DNA from: Hemerocallis citrina
Taxonomy: Eukaryota > Streptophyta > Magnoliopsida > Asparagales > Asphodelaceae
Direction of reading: 5' to 3'
Length of the DNA stretch: 64,000 nt
Assembly (NCBI GenBank): GCA_017893485.1
Contig: CM030361.1
Location: 143,530,941-143,594,940, forward strand
The position numbers and the translations under genes were made by a program. Below are positions 33,506-45,008 of the stretch, piece after piece (the stretch's first letter is position 1; each line of letters starts with the position of its first letter). Under the pieces are notes generated by a model. The model was not told the DNA's origin. It worked only from the letters and a program-made list of their open reading frames with translations, and ran no database searches.

Positions 33506-36500
33506 TGTAACCCTGTTTTTCGTTTTTTGTATTTTTGGTGTATTTTTTTCTTCTTCTTGAGTATTTGTACTCTCTTGTATTTTCTTGGACTGTATATTGG
33601 AGTTGTTTTCAATATATATTCATTTTATTTCATTTTGAGCTATTGTGTCTGATTGTTTGTCTTTTTACTTCGTTCTTTATCAATTGTCATTTTTCTCTTT
33701 ATTGGATTCTTGCTCTATTCTTTTGCTCGTGTTTTTGGTGCTCGTGGTTTTTTTTGCCTAAGCCTATTGTTGATAATCCTATTTGCAATTTTAAATCTAG
33801 ATCCTCATAATTATCCCTAAACCCAATCGATTACCAAATCCTATTTTAGTCCTAATTACCCTATCTCCTACTACTACTCCTATATACCAAAAACCCACTA
33901 ACTAACCCTACCCGACCTGTCAACCTCTCACCCTAAACCCTAAATCCTTCTACTCTGCCTATATATAAACCCATACACTAAAACCCTAGCCACCACAAAA
34001 CCCTACTGCCTTCAACCTGTTGCCGACCACTACTGCCTTCACCGATCACCAAAGCCCCGACCATCACTGCGCCATACCCCGATCGATCCATCCTCCATTA
34101 CCCCATAGCACCCTTGCACCCGAACCCATCCCCGAGCTCTCCCTCTCCGTCCATCTCTCCCCATCCTCCATCTCTCTCTCGCTGTCTCTGTTCGGCGCGC
34201 CCGCAACAGCAACCGCAGTAGCCAGCAACGCCACCAGCCACTGCCGTGCCCCACCGTCATCGCCGCTATCTCCCTTCCTGGCCTTCCTCGCTGACTGCAG
34301 TAGCAACAGTCATCGTCTCGCCGAGTTCTCCCGACCTCTCTCTTGTTTGGTTGGTTTGCACGTGCATGGAGATTTGCACGTGTTATCCCGAGTTCCTGGT
34401 TCGTGGTTTTTGTTCGTGGGATTTGTTCATTGCTCGTTGTGTTTGTAGCCGGGATCCGTTCCCATTATTCTTGGTTTTCATCATTTTCGTCTTCGGTTAA
34501 GGCAAGTAACTTGTACTCAAATTCTTTGTATGATACAAGTCAAAAATACCGCTTATAGTGTAGTTGGGTTCTAGAGACAACTCGTGTGTGTGTTTTTTTT
34601 ATGGGTTTTGTCTCTATAGTTCTATTGACCATAGTTGCCTCACGACACAAAAATCGACATGAAAACAACTAGGTTTGACCGTTCTTGATCTATTCATATA
34701 TGTGAGATAATTAGGTGAAATTATGTATTTGATGAGATCAATGTGATATGATGATTGTGAATATGTTATATACTCTATTTCATGATATTTGGACACTTAG
34801 TAGACTCTATACAATGTTTGATTGTGCTTGGAACGAGTTTCGTGTGGTTTATGATGGTTTTGTTTTCAAGAGAAAATCTATATTTGTCGATGATCAGTTT
34901 TGATTTGTATTTTAGACTCTATTAAGATCAGAATTATTAACTTTTGTAAGACACGAATTGTAGAGAAATCTGTCTTCTTTCCAAACTCTCTGACTTTAAT
35001 CGATTTCGTTTTCGTATGAGTGAGTTATGGCTATTTTACTACAGAGGCGTATTCTATTTCCAGATTTCGTTCTTGAAGATATTGATGATTAAACTATTTT
35101 TATACAAGTCTTAAACATATTATTTTGATATGAAACTTTGCACAGTATTTCTATACCTATCTAAGGATTACCCAGAATTTTGGTGGATTTTATTGATGAG
35201 TTTTATATGCCGTTTCATGCTTGTTTATGAAAGCTATACTTGCTGTATTTTGCTCGCTGTTCTGTAAAGAATCGTATTTTCACACTATTTTTTTTACTGT
35301 ATGGAAAATATTTATGAAATATGAAAGTTATCTTATTTTGTCTATTTTCATCTTCCTTTGGCGGATTTGGATTTCGTTTCACGGTTTGCGAGATATTACA
35401 GTTTTCGTACAGCAGTGTTGGGAATTCCAGATTTGCCAAACTATCGTTTCTTGATGTTTTCCAATTTTTGTTGACTGCTAATTTTACTGGAATATTATAA
35501 AACTTTATATTCTGATACTAGACATATAGGGGATTACCCCAGATTTTTCCTGGATTTATTTGAGAAGTTTTAATGGTGTTTTCTTATCAATGAATACGGT
35601 TTACTGATTTCTGGCTGAACGTGTTTTCTGGATTCAAATCAGTTTTGAGTTATGATTTTGTGAAATACTATATGGCTTATATGTAATCACTGGATTCGTG
35701 TGGAAGTCAATTTTCCAGATTCTTCTACGGATTCAAATTTGGATTTCTGTAGTAACGGGAATCACTGTTTTAGTACTGTACTGTCTTACTGTTCTGAATG
35801 TGAACATACAATCTTTTGCTCGTTTATGTGACCGTATATCACCTATGCATGTTTATTTGTTTCCCTGAACCAAATATTGATTATAACCTGATAGTTTGAC
35901 ACTATTTCATGCACTATCCTGTCTATTGATAACCATAATAAAAGTAATCAAGCCGGAGTTTCTTAAGGGAAGATCTAGTTGTGGAAAATGTGGAAACGTG
36001 TACTTGGAAGGAAACTAGTGTTCCATGCTGTTACTGTTACTGTTACTGTTACTATTATTTTTACTGCTACTGCTACTGTTACTGATACTTGAGTACACTG
36101 CCCCATTATGGTCCACTATGAAATCTAAAAGTGAAAATATTTGTTGTAGCAACCATGTGTTATATTTTGGGGCGCATGAAGTGCTACCTAGCAAGTAATA
36201 CACACAAGACTGTAAGAACATAAAACTGATACTATTAGACTAATACTGTTAGACTGATACTGTTATACTGTTACACTGATATACTGAGCTTACTATTACT
36301 GGATACTGTTAGTTGCCATATGACACTATACTTGACACATTCATTTGTACTGTTAGTATACCATGCTAGTTGACTTTGTTTTACTTATTAATGCTAGTTA
36401 CTACTGTTGATGCATTATTCCATGCTATTTGTTTACTTATTCCATGTACTTGTATCCTACATTATAAGTGGCTCGTAACTTGCATTGATGGGTACTTGTT

Positions 36501-36916
36501 TTCTCTTTCCTTCTCCTGTAATTATTAATTTTCAGATCAAAATGGTCAGCTGCCCGACGGCATTGGCGAAATGAGGTATTAGTGCTGGATTCTTACTTAT
36601 TAGTATTACTATTATTGTTGCTTTGAATAATGTATTTTGAGTACTTGGATGATTACTTTGTATTTTGGGTGATGTGGCCCAGGATTTTGTCTTGTCCAGA
36701 TTCTGATTTATTTGAGCTTAATACATTATGTTTCAAGTAAAATCTGTTGGTTTATTAATTCAATTATGCATGTGTGGTTGACTCTTTTGCTTCCGACTCT
36801 GATTATATTGTGAGATGTTGTAAAAATTCCTGAACAGCTTATGGATGATGCAAATCGTTCGCTCGGTTGAGTCGCGTATCCGTATTCTGTATTCTTTTGG
36901 GAAGCGGGGTGTGACA
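33506..36916 (+). repeat. 5' LTR of element 2
   Basis: TGTAACCCTG...GCGGGGTGTGACA, 3411 bp. A TATATATAA box at 33960-33968 is followed by a GC-rich leader (34000-34500) containing an open frame (34020-34448) that also exists in the 3' LTR. After TTAAG|GCAAGT at 34502 the sequence is AT-rich until the pyrimidine-rich acceptor ending ATTTTCAG at 36535. Simple repeats of TACTGT lie at 36023-36090 and 36225-36300. Confidence 0.93.
34502..36535 (+). other. Candidate leader intron in element 2 LTR
   Basis: The 5' site CGGTTAAG|GCAAGT is the consensus form of GC-AG introns. The 3' site lies after a strong pyrimidine tract (TTCTCTTTCCTTCTCCTG) and TTAATTTTCAG. The same pair exists in the 3' LTR (47287-49327). 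The short stretch after the acceptor (GTCAGCTGCCCGACGGCATTG, 36545-36565) is conserved between the two LTRs and resembled in the fragment at 21889. Unproven without RNA data. Confidence 0.4.
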
Positions 36917-36926
36917 AGGCTTTTAG

Positions 36927-36938
36927 TGGTATCAGAGC
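36927..36938 (+). other. Primer-binding site of element 2
   Basis: TGGTATCAGAGC, complementary to the 3' end of initiator-Met tRNA, ten bases after the LTR. Confidence 0.9.
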
Positions 36939-37089
36939 ACCAGGTTTGGCTAATGTATTAGTTGCCTAATATATTAGACAAGCTTGGCTCGAACTGGGAT
37001 CGGCTCAACATTTCACCAACCATGCATACGTAAATGAATTATTATTAACTTTGATTCTGGATTCTAATTGTTTTGATTTTTGTGCAGCT

Positions 37090-38272
37090 ATGGCTCGTGG
37101 GAATTCTTCTCAGCCTGATCCGGTTGAAGCTGTCACTGCTGTTCTTGAGCGGCTGATTAATCAGCAGCAAAACCACAGCAATCTAGTGATGATTGCTCTT
37201 GAAGCTGCTCGGGTTCCGCCTCCCGTTGTGCCTGTGTAGGCAAATCTTCTGCCTCGTCCAGGAACAGTTACGAATTTTATGAGGCTGCATCCCGACCGTT
37301 TTTCCGGCACTGAGACGCCTTTGGAGGCTGAACAGTGGTTGATCCGGACCGAGCGCTTGCTCTTGACGGCCCGTGTTGCTGAGGCTAATAGGGTGGATGT
37401 GGTTTCTATCTAGCTGGTGGATTTGGCTCATATTTTTTGTATGGCCGAGTCCGAGCAACTTAAGAGGCCTATTGCTTGGACTACTTTCACTCGGGGATTT
37501 TTGGAGAATTTCTTCCCCAGTAGTACTCGAGTTGAGATGGAATAGCAATTCCTGGTCCTAAAATAGGTTAAGTCATTATTCTATTTTAGAATTTTGTTAC
37601 ATAATTGTTCAAACAATGTTGTAACATGGACTTCTTGAAATAGAGTTCCAGGTCAATGGATGAGTACGCAGCTGAGTTTACTAGTCTTAGCCGCTTCGCT
37701 GCCGTTATTGTGGCAACCGAAGAGGATAAGGCTCGTAGATTCACGAACGGGCTTGAGCAGGATATCAAGAGGCATCTTGTCTCTCTCCGGTTGCGTACTT
37801 ATGCTGAAGCTCTTAAGGCAGCTCGAGCTCAGGAGCAGGCTCGTGGTGGTTTGGTTCCTTCTCCGTGGACTGTTCCGCATTCTGCTGCTAGGCCTTCTGG
37901 TGGTCCTGTTCGGAGGCCTATCCCAACCCATCCGGTCAGGGCAACTCCGTATCCTTCTGCTAGTTTCCAAAAGGGTGGTTTCTACAACTTCTGTCAGATT
38001 TCTGGGCATGAGCATAAGACTTATTGGCACGTCAACCGCCGGTGCTTTTGGGTGGCACCGCAGATCATTCAGTACAGATTGTCTGCAGTAGCAGCAGGTG
38101 GCTCTTCCAGGCTGGGGTCCTGTTCAGCAAGCAGGCCCAGCTCGTGGTCCAGTTAGCCCTCTGCTTCCTCCTCAGCGTCAGATTGTCGATCAGAGGACCG
38201 CTGTTCCGAGGAGAGGTCAGGCTTTCGACTTGATTACTGCAGATGCTGAAACAGCTGAAGGAGTTGTGGCAG
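37090..38272 (+). pseudogene. gag of element 2 (broken)
   Basis: Gag forms the particle that packages the RNA. ATG at 37090 (MARGNSSQPDPVEA) follows directly after an acceptor-like TTGATTTTTGTGCAG. TAG stops occur at 37237, 37411 and 37543, each where the family usually has Gln. A capsid block is recognisable (FMRLHPDRFSGTETP, AEQWLIRTERL, then after 37656 MDEYAAEFTSLSRFA and EQDIKRHLVSLRLRTYAEAL). About 90 bp at 37563-37650 has no counterpart in the expected gag order. The zinc knuckle is degenerate: CQISGHEHKTYWH lacks the second Cys. A frameshift follows near 38030, and the last frame (38098 onward, ALPGWGPVQQAGPARGPVS) continues to ETAEGVVAG at the candidate intron. Confidence 0.85.
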
Positions 38273-38430
38273 GTATCTTTTTGCCTTTTGTTTTGTTGTT
38301 GTTATTTTGCTTTCTCTTTGTTTCTTTCTTTTGGTCTTGTTTTGCTTTCTTTTCGTTATCTTTCTGTATTGTTGTTTCCCTTACCCTTGATTGTCTGTTT
38401 TTTCTTTCTCCTTGTCTTTTGCTCCCTTAG
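38273..38430 (+). other. Candidate 158-bp intron between gag and protease
   Basis: The sequence runs GTGGCAG|GTATCT to TTTTGCTCCCTTAG|GTG and is extremely rich in T and C throughout, as plant introns are. The exon on the left ends in phase after the first base of a Gly codon; joining to the right exon restores [21 protein letters not shown] in one frame. Unspliced, the gag frame runs through and stops at the TAG (38428-38430) that is also the last three bases of the intron. Splicing would therefore switch gag to gag-pol. No counterpart exists in element 1. Confidence 0.5.
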
Positions 38431-39640
38431 GTGTCGTCCTTGTTTGCTCTTTTCCTGCTCGTGTTCTCTTTGATTCTGGGGCAACCCATTCTTTTGTCTC
38501 CTCACAATTTTTCACTCGCCATCAGTTGGAGTGTAGCAACATGTCTGAGGCTTGGAACATTTTGACAGATGGTGGTGTTGTCATTTGTTCTCGTGAGTGT
38601 AGGCATTGTTCCGTTGTTATTGGGAATGCAGATTTCAAAGCTAACCTGATTATCATTAGGAATTCAGGATTCGACGTTATTCTGGGTATGGATTGGTTGG
38701 GTGAAACCCATGCCATTATTAATTGCCGTGCCAAGAAAGTTGTATTCAATATTCCAGATCGAGCAGAATTTGAGTTCCATGCCGGGGAGTCTTTCCTTGG
38801 CCGAGCAAAGACTGCAGTTGTACAGGTGGATTGTGCCATGGAATTGCACTCAAGCTGTGAGGCTGCGCCTCTAGTAGTTCGGGATTTTTTGGATGTTTTT
38901 CCAGATGAGTTGCCTGGCTTACCCCCTGATAGGAAAGTAGATTTCGGTATTGATGTTCAGCCTGGAACGGCACCGATATCGAAGAGTCCCTACAGGAAGG
39001 CACCAGTTGAGCTAGCAGAGCTTAAGATGCAGATTCAAGAGTTGCTTGATTTTGGTTTCATCAGACCAAGTGTTTCGCCTTGGGGTGCTCCGGTCCTTTT
39101 TCTCAACAAGAAGGATGGTAGTCGCCGATTGTGTGTGGATTATCGGAAACTAAATAGTGTTACTGTGAAGAACCGGTATCCTTTGCCTAGGATCGATGAT
39201 TTGTTCGACCAGTTGAGTGGGGCTACTATTTTCTCGAAGTTGGATCTTCGTTCTGGGTATCACCAAGTCAAGGTGAAGGCTGCTGATATACAGAGACTGC
39301 ATTCAGGACTAGATACGGGCACTATGAGTATCTTGTGATGCCGTTCGGGGTCACTAATGCGCCAGCTATATTCATGAGTCTTATGAACCGAATTTTCTCT
39401 CAGTTCTTGGATAGATTTGTGGTGGTATTCATTGATGACATTCTGGTATATTCTCGGAATTGGGAAGATCATGCCGAGCATCTTAGAGTGGTTCGGCAGA
39501 CTTTGGAGAGAATCGGCTCTATAGGAAACTCAGCATGTGCAAGTTTTGGCTCGACAAGGTTTCTTTCTTGGGGCACATTATTTCTGGCGATGGTGGTTTT
39601 GTGGATCCAGCTAAGGTTGAAGCTGTGAAGGATTAGCCTA
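38431..39640 (+). pseudogene. Protease and reverse transcriptase of element 2
   Basis: The protease active site is [17 protein letters not shown] (38461 on) and the second block is [11 protein letters not shown]. The RT begins around 38930 with [39 protein letters not shown] and [16 protein letters not shown] frameshift occurs near 39290, after which [17 protein letters not shown] and the catalytic [11 protein letters not shown] are read in the next frame (39335-39628). Another shift follows near 39530, and a TAG at about 39634 stands where the family has Trp. RT copies the RNA into DNA; this copy is dead. Confidence 0.92.
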
Positions 39641-40320
39641 TTCCTAAGTCAATTTCTGAAGTTCAGAGTTTTCTTGGTCTTATGGGCTATTATCGGAAAT
39701 TCGTTCAAGATTTTTCGAAGATAGTAGGACTGTTGACTAAGTTGACTGGGAAGGATCAGAAGTTTTGTCGGTCTGGTGAGTGCAATAAGGCTTTTGCTAA
39801 GTTGAAGAAAAGATTGATGTCAGCGCCTGTGTTGACTATGCCAGATGGTTCAGGCGGATTTGTAATTCACTGTGATGCTTCTGGTAAGGGTCTTGGAGCA
39901 GTTCTTATGCAGAAGGGTCGTGTCGTTGCGTATGCATCGAGGCAGTTGAGGTCGCATGACAAGAAATATCCTACTCATAACTTGGAGTTTGTGGCAGTGA
40001 TCTATACTTTGAAGCTGTGGAGACATTATTTACATGGAGACCGTGTAGAGATCTTTACAGACCACAAAAGTCTCAGGTACGTTTTCACCCAGAAGGAATT
40101 AAACATGAGGCAAAGGCGATGGTTGGAGCTTATGGGCGATTATGACATCAGTTTGCAATACCATCCTAGTAAAGTAAACTTGGTGCTAGATGCTTTGAGC
40201 AGGAGATCGACAGTTATGTATCTTTCTCAGCAGAGTGATCTTATTGAGCAGATGAGGAGGTTGGATTTGGAGGTTTTGTTGCCGAGTTCTGGTCGGAGTT
40301 TTCTTGCGCTCCAGCTTTAG
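39641..40320 (+). pseudogene. RNase H domain of element 2 pol
   Basis: The open frame 39682-40320 includes the RT connection ([14 protein letters not shown]) and RNase H motifs: [52 protein letters not shown] and [15 protein letters not shown]. The active-site acidic residues (Asp, Glu, Asp, Asp) are present. It ends in a TAG at 40318, again where Gln is usual. Confidence 0.92.
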
Positions 40321-40580
40321 TCTTCTCTTGTTGATCAGATCAAGAAGGCTCAGGCTGGTGATGCGCAGTTGCAGGGTTTTCGAGCTGAGGTTGAGTCTGG
40401 GTCCAGGACGGACATAGTTATTCATGCCGATGGTTCGCTTCATTTTGGTTCCCGATTGTGTGTCTCTAAGGGTGAAGTTCGTCAGAGGTTGCTTGAGGAA
40501 GCTCATCAGTTCTCGTATTCTATCCATCCTGGCGGTACTAAGATGTATCGAGATTTGAAGCTTCATTTCTGGTGGCATGG
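40321..40580 (+). pseudogene. Integrase N-terminal part of element 2
   Basis: The plus frame continues with EEAHQFSYSIHPGGTKMYRD and LKLHFWWHG, the first half (the two His) of the HHCC zinc-binding domain. Coding stops at 40580 where solo LTR E is inserted; its CATGG target duplication lies in the codons for HG. The second half resumes at 45009. Confidence 0.9.
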
Positions 40581-40841
40581 TGTAATGCCCCGAACTTCCT
40601 ATATGGAGAATTCGAGACACGAGCCAGGACCTTTACATTCAATTAGTCACAATACACAAAAAACAGGAAAATTTAAAACTTTTATTAATACAATATTACA
40701 GGCCTGAGTGTTTTCCATTGATTCAATACTTTACATCAGAGTATACATGAATAAAATGATCACATCGGACTCTTCACTTGTAGACCATGCCTTGACTAGA
40801 GCCCTCCTGGTTTGGTGATCATGTATCCACAACCTATTAAA

Positions 40842-40868
40842 GTGGGGACGTCAGTACATATACTGACG
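40842..40868 (-). promoter_or_regulatory. Hairpin plus TGACGTCCCCAC in LTR E
   Basis: The stem is CGTCAGTA/TACTGACG with a CATA loop. The innermost pair is A-T here and T-A in C and F, a compensatory change. It is followed by TCCCCAC and the candidate acceptor. Confidence 0.6.
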
Positions 40869-41610
40869 CTTAAAGGCTGATGACCAATAGTGAATCTCCA
40901 AAAACAAACATATAAAAACATGGTAAATGTGTCAGTATAGTTTAAGTGTTCGTGAGTGCTATGACTAGAACCTAATGTAATGTCAACTAAGGATAGGATG
41001 CTCCTATCCTAATGCAAGCAAGACTCTGGAGCAGTATGCAGCCCATACTACATACGCCCCATATCAAGCCGTTTCTCCATATATAGGGATTTGAACCCGC
41101 GCCATGTATTAATTGTACCCATCCTGTTCCTGGCATAATACTACATGACTGGCGAAGTTGCAGGTACGGTCTAGTTCCGTTACTGCAGTCAATAGTGGTG
41201 TCCTTGTTTGCCACTATTGCCCGGTCGCACCGGACCCCACTCAAAAGCCAACACGAAATACAATATACTTGTCAACCTTCTTCCGTGCCCTTAACTTATC
41301 ATGAGAAGGCATAGAACTTGATAGAATCGTAGGGTCTATTTCCCTAGGAAAACCTTCTGTTCTTATCATGGCCCATTCAGGAATTAACAATCAAGATATG
41401 GATCCCGTGCTCCCAACTTGTCATGGAAAAGCACCGCCCGTATCCCTTTGACGGGGAATACATCCCAATAACACCACCTAGTGTCAGCCTATAGGAGAGG
41501 TTGGATTATAGGGTATCACCCCTAACACCACCTCTCACCCTTTGGTAATGCATATATATAAATTGGTTAAGTAACAAGTTACTACTCTAACAATGTCACT
41601 AACCCTAACC

Positions 41611-41750
41611 AACAAGTGAGACATGCTACTGTGCTTCCAACTCATCATGAAAAAGCACTGTACATGTCCCTCTTCTAACCAAACAAATGAGACATGGCAC
41701 TGTGCTTCCAACTCGGCATGAAAAAGCACCGTACGTGTCCCTCTTCTAGA
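41611..41750. repeat. Tandem duplication of about 72 bp
   Basis: Two copies of a block with GAGACATG, GTGCTTCCAACTC and ATGAAAAAGCAC...TGTCCCTCTTCTA, and a looser third relative at about 41400-41450. The GTGTCCC core is shared with the duplication in LTR C at a similar distance from the acceptor. Confidence 0.75.
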
Positions 41751-42589
41751 GAGTGCAACAACTCTTTGACACAATTAACCAAGTCTTAACCTAGACTTCA
41801 CAAGATCTTATCGGATCCACTCACAACCTACTTATTTAAGACAATACCTACATACGAGCCAAATAAGCTACGTATGAGACCAACCGTTACATACGGGCCA
41901 GGTGAGCCACGTATGAGACAACTACATACAAATAACCATACTAGAAATCAACCTAGAAGCAACAACACGTGCTTGCTAGAAAAAATTGTTCTTCTTTAAT
42001 TAGAAGCAACATAAGAATCTACTAACAGTCTAAAATAGGCATTCTACCAATTAGAAGCCCAAGGCGACATATAACTTTTATCGAGCTAACAATTATTAGT
42101 GACCTTCCCAACCCTTATTACCCATGAAGAATAAGAATGCTCAGATGCTATGGTCCAATTTCAATTAGAACCTCGTACAACTAGAATCCATGGTTCTTTT
42201 TCCCAAATTGAATTAGAATTACATGCAACTAGATTCTTGGGTTCTTTCTCAAGGTCGAGCTAGAATCACCTAGAACTAAATGTGTGGGTTCTCTTATCAA
42301 TTGAGCTAGAACTACTATGGTGCTAGTTTCATGGGTTTCATTTTGAAGTTGACTAGAACAACATAGAACATGGGTTCATTTCAATAGTTAACTAGAACAC
42401 CTAGCTCAAGCATGGGTTCATGGGCTCTTTTTAATCTTTCACTACCATATACAATTCAAGCATGGTTCTTTTAACTAGAATGCTACAGTATACCATTCAA
42501 GCATGTATGGGCTCTTTACTAACACTAACTACAACAAGATAGTTAACACCACAACTACAACATGATTCTTTTACAACTTAACTACAACA

Positions 42590-43210
42590 TGAGTATCTAC
42601 TACTACTTTAAGCATGGTGGTCATTTCTACCACTCCAGCATGGTATACAACATAAGCATGGTTTCTTTTCTGCATTAAACCTACAACATGGTATACAACC
42701 ATGCATGGTTTCTTTTCTACATTAAACCTACAACATGGTATACAACATAAGCATGGTTTCTTTTCTATTACTTAAGCACGAATCTACAATAGTCTTAAGC
42801 ATGGTATATAACTTAAACATCAACCTACAACACTCTTAAGTATGAATACAACTTAAGCATGTACTTACAACAATCTTAAGCATGAATAATTACTACAATC
42901 TAAGCATGAAGCTTTACTACAATTTAAGCATGAGTTACAACTTAAGCATGAATGGTTACTACAACTTAAGCATGTATGTTACTACAACTTAACATAAATA
43001 TCTACTTACTTTAGCATGGATATTTACTACAACTTAAACATGAGCATTTACTACCATTCAAGCATGAGTAACTACTACACTCTAAGCATGGATGTCTATT
43101 ACAACCTTAAGCAAGGATATGAACATTTACTACAATTCAAGCATGTATAAGTATTACACACTAAGCATGGATATCTACTACAATTTTAAGCATGGATATC
43201 TACCACAACC
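42590..43210. repeat. Degenerate TAAGCATGG repeat region
   Basis: More than twenty scattered TAAGCATG phrases separated by TACTACAACT-like spacers of variable length. It grades into the regular array to its right. Confidence 0.8.
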
Positions 43211-43735
43211 TTAAGCATGGATATACAACTTCCCTACAACAATCTAAGCATGGTATAAAACTTTTCTACAACAATCTAAGCATGGTACACAACTTTCCTA
43301 CAACAATCTAAGCATGGTATATAACTTTCCTACAATAATCCAAGCATGGTATATAACGTTCCTATAATATTCTAAGCATGGTATATAATTTTCCTACAAT
43401 AATCCAAGCATGGTATATAATTTTCCTACAACAATCTAAGCATGGCATATAATTTTCCTACAATAATCCAAGCATGGTATATAATTTTCCAACAATAATC
43501 CAAGCATGGCATATAATTTTCCTACAATAATCCAAGCATGGAATATAATTTTCCTACAATAATCCAAGCTTGGTATATAATTTTCCTACAATAATCCAAG
43601 CATGGTATATAGCTTTCCTACAATAATCTAAGCATGGCATATAATTTTTCTACAATAATCCAAGCATTGTATATAACTTCCCTACAACAATCTAAGCATG
43701 GCATATAATTTTCCTACAACAATTACAAAGCTACT
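43211..43735. repeat. Regular minisatellite, about 16 units of 31-32 bp
   Basis: The unit is built from CCAAGCATGGTATATAA followed by TTTTCCTACAATAAT. About 16 copies with few differences lie head to tail. Confidence 0.92.
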
Positions 43736-44937
43736 TCTCTTTACAAAATACAAGTCTTGAAATACAAAAAAAATCTAACTTTACGTTAGAAAAATCTACT
43801 CTTTATAACTTACAAATCCTACATATAACAAAAGTCTACTTCTTTTTGAATCAGAAGTTCTTCATTCCACAAGTCTACCTTTTTATAAACCAGGAGTTAG
43901 CAAGATTGATATTTTAACAAGGTTAAGAGCAAAAACAATAAAGACTTATTATTTTTTTGTTATGATTATTAAGATCTATAACCCCAAAAATGGGTAAGTA
44001 ATTATTCTACTACACCACTCATATGCTTATGTCCATAATCCTTGTTGAGTCCTACAACCCAAAAATGGGTGTGTAAACAAATCCTCATATGCTTATGTCC
44101 TTGGTTCCAAATCAAGTTCTACCACCCAAAGATGGGTATGTATACAAATCGCCATATGCTTATGTTCATTTGGTCCAATTAACAACAACAAGAACAAAAG
44201 TTACAACAATCCAAGATTCAATCTTTTTATTCTTATTAATGTTCTACCATTCACTTACTATTATTTATGCTTAGAACTTAATTCATGTTATTTTAGAACA
44301 CAACAAGAGAACAAAAACACAACACCCCAAAGAGAACAAAACACTCAACAACACACACAACAAAAGAGAAAAAACAACACAACAACATACACAAAAGAAA
44401 ACAAACACACAAAATAAGGTTAGAGAGACCCCCCCACCTTGATCTTCTTGAAGGAATAACTAGCCAAGCACCTTCTCCTTCCCCTAGCTCCTATGAAAAA
44501 GCCCTTAAGAAAACCTACAAATGAAAACTCTCTTTGTTAGGGATTTTCCTCTCTTTCTTTTCCTCTATTTCTTTGTTCTTCTAAAAAGAGACAAGAGATG
44601 AGGGGAGGGGGTATTTATAGGGTGGAAGAGAAGGGGGAGAGTGAAAAATGCACCAAGGAATTTTCAAAATCCCCCTTTGAGTACATGGCCGGCCATACAG
44701 AGAATGGGGTGAGTGAGGTGGAGGTATGGTGTGAGGGTGAGGTGGAAGTATGGTGAAGGGTGAGGTGGAAGAGAGAGGGCTTCTAGAAGAACAACTCCTT
44801 AAACTCTTATGCATCCATTTAATCAATCCTAGATCCTAGGTTTAATCTTTCAAACAAAACCTAATCATTCAAATTAGTTTGTCATGACAAAAGAGATATT
44901 TCAAATATGAAAAGAAATTAAATAATTAAATAATTAA

Positions 44938-44941
<4 letters not shown>

Positions 44942-44975
<34 letters not shown>
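44942..44975. repeat. (TAA)n microsatellite
   Basis: About eleven uninterrupted trinucleotide units close to the end of LTR E. Confidence 0.95.
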
Positions 44976-45008
44976 TTATATAGTATAATATCCGTCCGGG
45001 ATATTACA

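Larger units (their letters stand above)
40581..45008 (-). mobile_element. Solo LTR E with internal tandem arrays
   Basis: TGTAATGCCCCGAACTTCC at 40581 to GTCCGGGATATTACA at 45008, flanked by CATGG on both sides (40576-40580 and 45009-45013). It is 4428 bp and non-coding. In LTR orientation (minus) there is a TATAAATA box at 44619-44612 followed by CCCCCTCCCC, a 5' splice-site-like ATCAAG|GTGGGG (GT at 44437), two tandem arrays, the conserved 20-bp motif variant (41054-41035), the hairpin (40868-40849) and an acceptor-like TTTAATAG ending 40834. Confidence 0.92.

Noticed and set aside
33930..33950. Telomere-like CCCTAAACCCTAAA
   Set aside because: Only two units, inside an LTR, and repeated in the other LTR; common in plant leaders.
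34020..34448. 142-codon ORF present in both LTRs of element 2
   Set aside because: It lies in a GC-rich leader with overlapping ORFs on both strands, and the peptide is low-complexity Pro/Ser. Presence in both LTRs is due to LTR duplication, not selection.
37031..37087. 57-bp intron just before gag ATG in element 2
   Set aside because: The acceptor TTTTTGTGCAG is good, but 57 bp is below the usual plant minimum; the acceptor might instead pair with a donor in the LTR.
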